DNA of 64,000 bases from NCBI GenBank assembly GCA_022478985.1, contig JAKSZP010010630.1:121232-185231 (forward strand), written 5' to 3'. Below, piece after piece: positions 56,331 to 64,000 of this stretch. Source of the stretch: Massospora cicadina (lineage: Eukaryota; Entomophthoromycota; Entomophthoromycetes; Entomophthorales; Entomophthoraceae). Each line of letters starts with the position of its first letter. Position 1 is the stretch's first letter. Both the position numbers and the translations under genes were made by a program. The notes beneath the pieces are model-generated. The model had not been told where the DNA came from and searched no databases. It saw only the letters and a list, made by a program, of their open reading frames with translations.

Positions 56331-57220
56331 TGGGTATAAATTGCCGATAATACCCAACCATATTAAAAAACTTGAATATCCCGTAAAGAAGAGGGAGGAG
56401 GCATCTGTTGGATGGCTTGAACTTTGTCCGCAAGGGGTCAAATCCCTTTAGCTGAAACCTGATGTCCTAAGAAGTCCATTTCACTTTGAAAGAATGAGCA
56501 CTTGGAGGGCTTTAGTTTTAAGGAAGATCCCTAGATTTGGCTGAATACTTCTTTTAAATGGCTTAAATGATCAGTAAAGGTTTTGGAAAACACGGTAATT
56601 TTGTCAATATATACCAGAACAGAAGTAAGCTTTAAATCCTGGAGCATACTGTCCATGGCCCTTTGAAAAGTTGCAGGGGCATTGCTTAGGCCTTGAGGCA
56701 TGCGAGTTGGTTCAAACAACCCTTCACTCAATTTCAGGGCACACATGGCATGATCTTCTGGAGACAGTTCAATTTGCCAATATCCACTGGCTAAGTCCAT
56801 GGACGAAAAATAGGTGGATCCAACCAACAATCTAAGAGAATCATCAATCCTAGGTAAGGGATAACAGTCCCATCAGGTAATAGCATTCAACTGACGATAA
56901 TCCATCACAAATTGATGAGAACCATCTTTCTTCTTAACTAAAAACAATGAGGATGCCCAGGGACTATTGGAGGGTTTCAATAATCCAGCCTCCAGCAATT
57001 GATTCAACTCCTTATTCACCTGGGCTTCTTCTACTTTAGATTTATGATAGGGCTTTGCACGGATAGGAAGGTGATCAACAGTTTCAACAGTGTGCGCTAC
57101 ACCTTTAATCTTCCCAAAATCGTATGTATGCCTAGCAAAAATGTCGGAATATTTGTCCAATAACTGAAGCACTTGTTTCTCCTGTTCCTTAAAGAGATGT
57201 TTCCCGATAGCAGGTCTCAC
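56331..57220 (-). pseudogene. Reverse transcriptase of element G
   Basis: Open at 57220-56873: HLFKEQEKQVLQLLDKYSDIFARHTYDFGKIKGVAHTVE, RAKPYHKSKVEEAQVNKELNQLLEAGLLKPSNSPWAS, KKDGSHQFVMDYRQLNAIT. Then 56830-56531: YFSSMDLASGYWQIELSPEDHAMCALKLSEGLFEP, MPQGLSNAPATFQRAMDSML and LTSVLVYIDKITVFSKTF. The catalytic pair YLDD is YIDK, so the second Asp is replaced by Lys. The thumb, VGYYRQFIPNFNDMTEPLFYLL, is in the next open frame. One frame break near 56870 and one stop near 56530. Confidence 0.9.
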
Positions 57221-58020
57221 AGTAAGGATTTCTGATCACTCTCCAATCCAAAGTCTTGTAAACTTTTAAAGGGTTTAACATCATAGATATGAGTTAAGGG
57301 TAACATCTTGATATAAGCAATCAGGTGCTCTCGATCTACCAGTTTTGGCACATCAGTAAGGTTCGCTAGTAAGACAGATAAAGAGCCTGAATAAGCATAA
57401 TCCAATATTCCAGGAAAAGGCAAGAGTTCTTTGGCAGAAGGATTGACAGTGCCCTGGACTTGTAGCAAATGCCCCTTGGGATCGAAAAGTGCAAAGAAGT
57501 TTTAATAATCACTTGTGATTTTGGTGGAATTACTAATTTCTCAGGAGAAAAAATAGGCATTCCCTCTTCAATATCAGCCATGGTAGGAGGTAATTTTACA
57601 TGAGGATCTTCAACCCGATATTGAAGTGAATAAGATCTTTTAGTTCCTTCTAGCAGACATAACCGAAGTCAAGTGGAAGCATGATCAGATAAAAGTAAGG
57701 GAACTCAATACCCCAGAGAGACAACAACGAGTCAGGGTAGTTGATAACTCCATCAAATTCTCATAAAAATTGAGTTCCCAAGAGTAGGTCATAACTCGAA
57801 TTATTGAGCACAATCGCTGGAATGGTAAAGGTTAATTTCCTGATTTTCAGAGAAAGGGGTGAAAAAGCTCCAATAGACCGAGTACTCTGAGGGCTGGCGG
57901 TGCCATATTCTTTATACTGAGAAATATTGGTGGTTAATTTGATCCGCTTGACCAATTTGGAGGAGACAACATTCACTGGGGATCCAGTATCTATGATAGC
58001 CTTGTAATTGATTTGATTTA
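57221..58020 (-). pseudogene. Protease and linker of element G
   Basis: AIIDTGSPVNVVSSKLVKRIKLTT (about 58005-57935) has an intact DTGSP active site, followed by YKEYGTASPQSTRSIGAFSPL and FTIPAIVLNNSSYDLLLGTQFL (57800). After a break come the linker frames at 57581-57366 and 57468-57217 (LLPFPGILDYAYSGSLSVLLANLTDVPKLVDREHLIAYIKMLPLTHIYDV). This is the best preserved protease in the window. Confidence 0.85.
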
Positions 58021-60297
58021 CTAGAAATTAATTTGGGTAATGGTGCTTTCAAACTGAGAGGATAATGCCAATAAGGAGGGCAAGGAATAAGAATGGTCAT
58101 CTTTATTACACTCAATTGAACTTTGCTTCTCTTGCTGCGCACTCACATCATTATCAAGGTGAAGAATCTTATTGGTCTTATCTCTTTTTTTCATCTGCTT
58201 CCTTTTTAAAACAACAATTCTCAGTATGAAAGTAGCGAAGACAGTAATTACACTGGATCGCTCTAGTGTTCTCAGGCATGGCAAAGACTTTGGGCTGACT
58301 AGGTCTAGGAGACTCATAAACTCGGGGTTTTTCAGAGAATTGAGGGGCAACTCCAATAAGGCCTCCTTAATATCAAAATACTTCGGAAATTCTTTTTTGA
58401 CACTGATCAGATAAACTTGCATTTGCGTCCTAGTAGTAAAGGCTGACAGAACTGCGGTTATTGCATCATCCAAGTTTAACTGACCACAGGCTACAAGAGT
58501 TTGAGCTTCCCAATAGAACTGATGAGCAAAGTCCTTAATAGATTCATTTTGGTGGGGCTGTATACCCATAAAGGCCTGTTTTTGCGAAGATGGGGTCTGC
58601 TCACTTCCAAATTCTTTGATCAATGCTTCTTTGACTTGAGCCCAAGTAGAGCAAGTCATTAAGTGGGGAACCATAATATCTTGAGCCAATCGAGTAAGGC
58701 AATTAGGCAAGTAATTCATCTTTTGGTGATCCGTGGCCTCACTTAATGCCTTTTCATACAGATATAGAAAGGCGATAATGCTGCCTTCCCCTAGGGAGTA
58801 TTTGTCCTTGAATACTGGCTTGAAACTCAGGAAAGCATTGGTAGTCAAAACATGCACTCCAGGTTGTTCAGATTGAGTAGACACATAAGAGGCAGAATCT
58901 GAAGCTTGAGTAGAAAATTGAGGGTAAGGACCAACAGTTTCCATCCAAATTTCGTTTATCCATCAATTCAGGTCTTCATGCCCTACTTTCTCATCTAGTT
59001 GGCGAGATAGCTCAAAAACCTGTTCCTGTTGTGCATTGTACTTGAGTTCCAGAGTCTCAATTTTTGCTTGAAGAAATTCCCCTTTTGATTCACAATCATG
59101 TAATAAGATATCAGTGTCCTTGTCCCACTTTCCCAAATTGATCAATTCTTTGGACAAGGGCTGCAGAGTCAAAAGGGGGTCAATTGGTACCCCATCAGGT
59201 GTTAGGTTGCATTCTTTGGCCACCTTAGAAAATTGTTCACGTAAGTGGGTCATCATGTTCTGAGAGAGTTAATTTGCTGATAAGATTCTGAATGACCATC
59301 AGCGTCTGGAGGTCCACGAGGTCCATCTGCACCTGGGGGTCCGCGGAGCCCATCAGCTCCAGGAGGTCCATAGGCCCTACACCTCCAGGTGGCCCACGAG
59401 GTCCTTCTACCCCAGGAGGACCCATATTTCCAGAGGTTTTCTCTACTTCATTGACCCAGAATTGAATTCCTGAGTACAATTATCCAATTGAAAAAGACAG
59501 GTTCTAATTTCTTCCTCCATTGATTGGCTATGCTCAGAGAGTTGGGAAACACCCTCTCTCCATTCCTTTTGGATCTCTTGAACCTTTTTTGGAAACTGTA
59601 CATCAATAAAATTTGATATCCCATGATCAAACTGAATGAGCTGCTGTTGTACTTCGTTGAGGGAAGTTTGATTATCAATAATAGCATCATGATTATCTTG
59701 GCTAAACTCGGAGGCTGACTTGAAAAACTTGGAAATATAATTACACAAGGATTGGAGTCCTTCTAGTAAATTGAGCATCCCTTGATGGTGAATTCCAACT
59801 ACAGGTAACAAGTGGTATAATGTAGGATGTACAAGTTGTTGTAGATATTGTTTGGAGCCAATCCCTGGCATTTGAGAGGTTTGCAGCACTTCTTGCAATA
59901 TAGAAGGTACTGCTTTTGATGAAGATCGGGTAGAACGTATTCCAGGGATTAAAGCCCCTTTAAGTAATTGATTGATGATATTTCGCAAGGCCTCAGGTGG
60001 CATTTGAAAGTCTGAGGCAAAACTTAAGTTAGGATTATAGAATTCCAAGTTGGCCCAAAATTCCAACGTTGAGGGTAATCTTGGGATTTGGGCTCCAATT
60101 GAAGGGACCCATCGTAAAATACTGCCTTGCTCTTGATCTTGAGCCTTGTCAGGCAAAAATTGAGAATCCATGGTGATAGAAGTGGTCACTGGTGCATAAC
60201 TCAGAGAGCCCTGTAGTGAGCACCAGTCTGGAAGTTTTGAATTACACTTCCAATGGGGCAGGTTGTATCTCAAAGTTACACTGGGCGGATTCTCCAA
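58021..60297 (-). pseudogene. gag of element G, with coiled coil, collagen-like tract, capsid and knuckle
   Basis: The probable start is the ATG at 60171 (MDSQFLPDKAQDQEQ..). Open 284 codons to 59443: SILRWVPSIGAQIPRLPSTLEFWANLEFYN, a helical middle, then likely coiled coil (VQQQLIQFDHGISNFIDV, KVQEIQKEWREGVSQLSEHSQSMEEEIRTCLFQLD). Next a collagen-like tract, GPPGVEGPRGPPGGVGP (about 59430-59380), continuing in another frame as YGPPGADGLRGPPGADGPRG (to about 59310). A further coiled coil follows (YNAQQEQVFELSRQLDEKVGHEDLN, 59256-58963). The capsid is open 307 codons (58944-58021): VFKDKYSLGEGSIIAFLYLYEKAL, QAFMGIQPHQNESIKDFAHQFYWEAQTLV. A knuckle CNYCLRYFHTENCC lies in a shifted frame at about 58265-58225. 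Confidence 0.88.
60208..60225 (-). other. Primer binding site of element G
   Basis: On the minus strand TGGTGCTCACTACAGGGC, one base from the LTR end and identical to the A site over its first 17 bases. Confidence 0.8.
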
Positions 60298-60566
60298 AAA
60301 TACAATTAAGTAAATAAGAAAATACAGGTTAAACTCGACCTAATTTTTATTTTCATAAAGAGGAAATATTTAATGGCTTTTTTACAGTTTGTAATCTATC
60401 AGAGTGAATTAATCTCTGTGTGATCAAATCTTCAATCAGTTGATCAGGATCTGATTGATCATTAACTTTGATAGATTTCAATAGATTGATCGCTCCTTCT
60501 GATGATGTTGGGGGAATTGAGGAAAGGGATTTTTTGGATATATGCAAATTTGGTGAAATCCTGACA
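60227..60566 (-). repeat. 5' LTR of element G (right copy)
   Basis: TCTGGAAGTTTTGAATTACAC to AATCCTGACA, the partner of 54222-54560. Confidence 0.93.
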
Positions 60567-60571
60567 CCCCT
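60567..60571. repeat. TSD of element G, right copy (CCCCT)
   Basis: Identical to 54217-54221. Confidence 0.75.
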
Positions 60572-60728
60572 TCTTCTCACCACCAAGGAGTTGGTGGAGA
60601 AGATCAAGGAGGTGTATCAGGAGGTGGTGGTGTCCAGAAGCTGTTGTCAACAAGCAGTTTGTAGCTCCTCACCTTTCCATAAAGCTTCCCCATTTCAGTT
60701 TTTGATAATATTAGTAAGTTGATACATA
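60572..60728 (+). pseudogene. Unidentified ORF fragment, right part
   Basis: Continuation of 54066-54221 in the same frame: LLLTTKELVEKIKEVYQEVV, then SRSCCQQAVCSSSPF, open to about 60722. The helix is rich in Lys, Glu and Val. It is unrecognised, probably part of an older element or a decayed gene. Confidence 0.5.
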
Positions 60729-61201
60729 TAAAAATTAAAATTATTTTTAATCACTCTCATATTTGGAATCACCCATCTGACCTTCCATTTACCGCAAGTG
60801 AAGGTGAGCTCATCCTTAACAGGGTCGGGCATGCCAAATCCATTCAATTTGAAATGAGACCTCCCCTATCTTCCCTGGCCTAAGCGCACCCTGTCAGCCA
60901 TCACGCAGATTGTTGTTAGTTTTCTAGGCAGAATTGCGTTGCAAAAAATTTGGTAAGAAATTTGTTACCAATCCATCCAGTCAGGTCATATCTGAATCAA
61001 TATTGTACCAATTTATAGTGTCAATCCACCATTGCTAAATTGCAAAGGCATTCCCAGTAGCTAATGCACATTTTCCCTATTCCCCACTTAGTGAGCTTAT
61101 AAGGCAGCAGTTCCCAACAGGTCCTTCTATCAATCCATTTTCTTTCTTTCCTTCCCCTAGTTTTTTAACAATAAAATCTTCCAATTTCTCTATTATTAAT
61201 A
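60729..61201. other. Unassigned stretch before H2
   Basis: No coding sequence recognised. GAGCTTATAAGGCAGCAG (about 61092) followed by ACAATAAAATC (about 61169) could be the TATA box and poly(A) signal of an LTR on the plus strand. No partner copy was seen. Confidence 0.35.
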
Positions 61202-61218
61202 AATCAAGAATTTCACAA
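61202..61218. repeat. TSD of H2, left copy
   Basis: AATCAAGAATTTCACAA, matching 63160-63176 at 16 of 17 positions. Confidence 0.85.
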
Positions 61219-63159
61219 AGTTCTCTTTATACTCAACAACACATTCAAGTAAAGTTAAAATTACAGAAGAGCTAAACAGCTCTGAAAAACTGACAAACAG
61301 CAAACCACCAATGTCCTTGGCCTGACCGCCCGCTGCTCCAAAATGGGACAGCGGCAAAACCCCCCTAGCGTTTTCTGCCCAGTGTGGGAGCACTTTCAAA
61401 ACAGATTGACCAGCCCCCCAATTCCTCAGGTCAATAAATTACCCCCAAGGATCTTGCCCTCCACCTTGCACATTCTCAAATGGTGCCTCATAGCCCCATT
61501 AGGCTCCCCCAAAGCAAGATGCAATTTGGCCTTCAGGTTGAATATGGCAACTCATTCCCCTACAATGACAACAAATAATAGAATTAGCCCAGGTGCTTAT
61601 GCAGCCTGCAGGCTTTATTAACTTCTGCCCCTACAAGGCGTATTTCAACCTCAACTTCACTTGTGAAGCCAATGCTGCAGTCGCAGACAATATTCCCCTG
61701 GTGTTCCAGGAAACCCCCATCCCAACCACTTTGCACCTGGTTGCCTGATGACACCACTCTTGTGGTTTAATTTGCAGGCCTCCCCACCCACCTCCCCCTT
61801 GAGACTTTATACAATGAAATAACATCTGGATTACCAGCATATGTCACTGACCCCATTTTACAATTTGTGGTTCCCAACAGAGCCAACTGACTAGTGGGCC
61901 CTCACGCCCTTGCAACCATATGCCAATATTAAACAAAATTGACGTTATAATTCCCCCTAGCACCGTTGTCCCCTCTGCCCCTGACCACCGTTTCTGGGAC
62001 AGAGTAGATAAGGGGCGCACGATCTTCCCCATTTTTTTGACCTAGACCACTCAAAGTGGCGCTTCCCCACCATAGCTCAAGATAGAGCCCACATGCTCAA
62101 CTCCCCCCATGATGCTCCCATAGCTGACATGAAAAACTTTTTTCAAATGGGGCACAATCCTCTCTCCCTCTCCACCCAAAATGGTAGATGCAACTGCCAT
62201 GTATTCAACCAATAAGGAACTGACATGCCAAACCACCACTCCTACTCCAAACTAATCAGGAGCCATCATGAACCCCAATAAATCCAAAATAACCCACCCA
62301 GCCACCCAATCCAGCCCACCCATATGCTGATCAACCTATTGTCTTCAACTAATAATCCCTGGGATTTGGAGGAAGTTGATTATTTGGAAAATCCCATCCC
62401 TAACTCAGTTGAGGCCCCAGGCCTTGTAATGTACCTAGATGCAGAATATGTGGCTCAATTTCCAACTTGACGCTATGCTCTACACTCAGATGCTAAGGAA
62501 TTCTGAAGTGACCACCAAATCACCAAAGAGGCTGTTAACCCCCTGATTGTCACCCCCTCCAAAAGGCCATAGCAAAATCAGTCACAGTCTTGGCCAATGG
62601 GGTACCCGCCCCTGTCCTTCCCCCATGCAAAAAAATCATGAAAAAAAATTCCTTCACTTCCAATAAATTGCCCAAAGGCAGTACAAAAAGTTGCAATGGT
62701 CACAAAATTTGGCCCCTAAGACCTTCATTACCAGCAACAACATCGCCACCTTTAACACACTACCCAAAGTTTGCCTCAAGGCTGAAAAAGCCCTTTTCAA
62801 ATATATCACAACCCTCCTCATAGCTTAATGTTAGCTTCCTGAGCCACTTTGCTACCTCAACCCCCATTTTGAGGATGACCCACGCCCATGCTCTCAGCAT
62901 TCTGCTGTACAATGTCTAACACAGAGGAGGAAGATGAGCCTCCAAATCTCAACTCAACCCCCACCATGGACGCATATCAATTTTACCACATCCAACCTGG
63001 TTGGTTAAATTTAGTTTTTATTTTTATTTTTTTATTCAGTTTGAGTGATACGCTCATCTCTTTCTGTTTGTTTAAATTCTAACATAGTATAAGTTTTGCT
63101 CCTAAGAGCTTAGTATTATCTGTCCCCTGGGCAGCTTTCCTTGGTTAGATAAATAAATC
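61219..63159 (+). mobile_element. ORF1-only retroposon H2 with LINE 3' tail
   Basis: 1.94 kb between 17-bp TSDs, so both ends are fixed. It has the same layout as H1: a leader (about 110 bp), a GC-richer opening (CCGCCCGCTGCTCC, as CGCCCACTGCCCC in H1), an ORF1-like coding region, about 300 bp, and the tail TCTGTCCCCTGGGCAGCTTT then CCTTGGTTAGATAAATAAATC. No endonuclease or RT. It is more decayed than H1. Confidence 0.85.
61343..62825 (+). pseudogene. ORF1-like protein of H2
   Basis: Parallel to H1 at DNA and protein level: LQVEYGNSFPYNDN (about 61535), QPAGFIN-type sequence in a shifted frame (61600), then MYLDAEYVAQFP (about 62430, MYLNTDYAAQFP in H1), SDHQITKEAV (62510), and LPKVCLKAEKALFKYITTLLIA (about 62760-62825, LPKVRLEAEKALVDYIFTILIA in H1). 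Frames shift at least five times. The best evidence of homology is the order of these blocks. Confidence 0.65.
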
Positions 63160-63176
63160 AATCAAGAAATTCACAA
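63160..63176. repeat. TSD of H2, right copy
   Basis: AATCAAGAAATTCACAA, one base different from 61202-61218. Confidence 0.85.
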
Positions 63177-64000
63177 TACTATTTTCCATATATGTGTTTC
63201 AATTTTGACTATCTGGCAGGTGTAGGTCTTTTCCTATTCACGTTACATCATTTTTTTGTATCGCTATACTAAAGTAATCTGGGTAATGATCTGGTTGGAA
63301 AACATCCTCATTGTCAGTGCAACTTTAATTATATCAGCAAGCTCCATGACACCATTTGTCCTTGTCAAAATCTGAGAATCGCTCACTTGAAAATTGATAT
63401 CCTGCAAGCTTATTTGGGTCAAAGTTCTGCCAGATGATCCTTGATATGGCCAGTGGCTTATGGTATATTTACCATTTGGAAACTTACTAGGCCTATCAAT
63501 ATAGCCCTGATGCTTCCGGTTGATTTCAGGCATAATTTTCCCAACGTATTTGGGAACTTCTTCCAAGGAAGGTTTCAATACAAACTGGGGATTTGGTCCT
63601 TCCAGTTTGTCAACACTTTTCTCCAAAGAAAGGATTCAATGAAAAACCAGGAAGAGATGAAATAAAAAAACTTTTACTATAAGGTGTTTATTTGATGATC
63701 AGTCATTAGGCCAGGCGCCATTATTTATACCTTTAGGGCATCTCCTGGCCACATTTGAGCACAAAATTTCAACTTATATTTTACTACCTCAGTTCAGCCC
63801 TTGAACTGATATGATTGAAACCTTTTCTTAGGTTTATTGATGGCAAAATACTCTCAAAATTGAGAGGATTTCAGGTACAAAAATTGCGATAAAAGCATGC
63901 AAAATTGTCCTAGGATCTTCAGGATTTGAGTTTTGCCATACTGCTGACGAAATACACCTTCTGTGAAATTCTTGCCTTGATTGAAGTAGATGACATACCC
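63177..64000 (-). pseudogene. Fragment related to the gag end of element D (I)
   Basis: A minus-strand open stretch at 63626-63264 (MEKSVDKLEGPNPQFVLKP.., SSGRTLTQISLQDINFQVSDSQILT) is followed downstream by KTYTCQIV near 63215. This matches KTYTCQIL near 36520 of element D in both peptide and flanking DNA (ATCTGGCAGGT(G/A)TAGGTCTTTT). No domain name can be given. The rest, 63665-64000, is AT-rich without recognised coding sequence and runs off the window. Confidence 0.45.

Larger units (their letters stand above)
54222..60566 (-). mobile_element. Complete Ty3/gypsy element G
   Basis: A 6.35-kb minus-strand element with 340-bp LTRs, PPT, PBS and TSD CCCCT. From the right: gag (60297-58021), protease (58000-57700), linker, RT (57220-56430), RNase H (56433-55900), integrase (55700-54561). 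It has the longest open stretches of the gypsy elements (307, 284, 172 and 171 codons). Its two LTRs differ at roughly 35-40 of 340 positions by eye, so it is not recent. RT has lost a catalytic Asp. Confidence 0.94.

Noticed and set aside
1..64000. DNA transposon, Helitron, defence system, biosynthetic cluster or phage
   Set aside because: No transposase, terminal inverted repeats, Rep/helicase, nuclease-effector or synthase motifs were seen on either strand; recognised coding is all retroelement gag, pol or ORF1/ORF2.

Overview
This 64 kb window is eukaryotic repeat DNA. It is made almost entirely of decayed retrotransposons inserted into one another, and I could support no intact host gene, tRNA gene, rRNA gene, CRISPR array or bacterial operon. 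The mix of Ty3/gypsy LTR elements, LINEs with an APE endonuclease and CCHC-type ORF1, a tRNA-derived SINE and collagen-like tracts in Gag suggests a transposon-rich filamentous fungus, perhaps a basidiomycete. That is an inference; nothing here fixes the species.

Layout, left to right (letters are mine). 1-840: integrase tail of a plus-strand gypsy element (E), followed by PPT, LTR (883-1288), PBS and a gag-like remnant (K, 1289-2300), so pol-LTR-gag are joined. 2374-7649: a full-length minus-strand LINE (LINE1) between perfect 18-bp target-site duplications (TSDs). 7668-8071: a short minus-strand integrase tail (J). 8072-22895: minus-strand gypsy element B with about 1.04-kb LTRs, split inside its RT region by plus-strand gypsy element A (12080-18959, TSD GGTAA). 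The 5' LTR of A itself carries a SINE (12826-13111). 23620-36880: minus-strand gypsy element D, split by minus-strand gypsy element C (24978-34509, 1.16-kb LTRs, TSD acact/accct). 36991-38277: short tandem repeats and unassigned DNA. 38286-43419: plus-strand LINE2, lying at the end of the 5' LTR of plus-strand gypsy element F (internal part 43451-49111). The 3' LTR of F (49112-51535) is split by an ORF1-only retroposon, H1. 51536-54221: unassigned decayed DNA, whose reading frame continues at 60567 after minus-strand gypsy element G (54222-60566, TSD CCCCT). 61219-63159: a second ORF1-only retroposon, H2, between 17-bp TSDs. 63177-64000: a minus-strand fragment related to the gag end of D.

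How the parts relate. The gypsy elements share the order gag-PR-RT-RNase H-IN, a PPT of the form (A)AGGGG just before the LTR, and a primer site resembling TGGTGCTCACTACAGGG, so they are one broad lineage. All carry stops and frameshifts, and several have changed catalytic residues in protease, RT or integrase. LINE1, LINE2, H1, H2 and the SINE end in recognisably the same 3' tail (core CCCCTGGTCAGCTTGCCT, then a short A/T-rich tail). This suggests that one LINE-type reverse transcriptase mobilised autonomous LINEs, ORF1-only elements and a tRNA-derived SINE. That shared-tail network is the most interesting feature of the window. Differences between LTR pairs look rich in CG versus TG/CA changes, suggesting decay by methyl-cytosine deamination.
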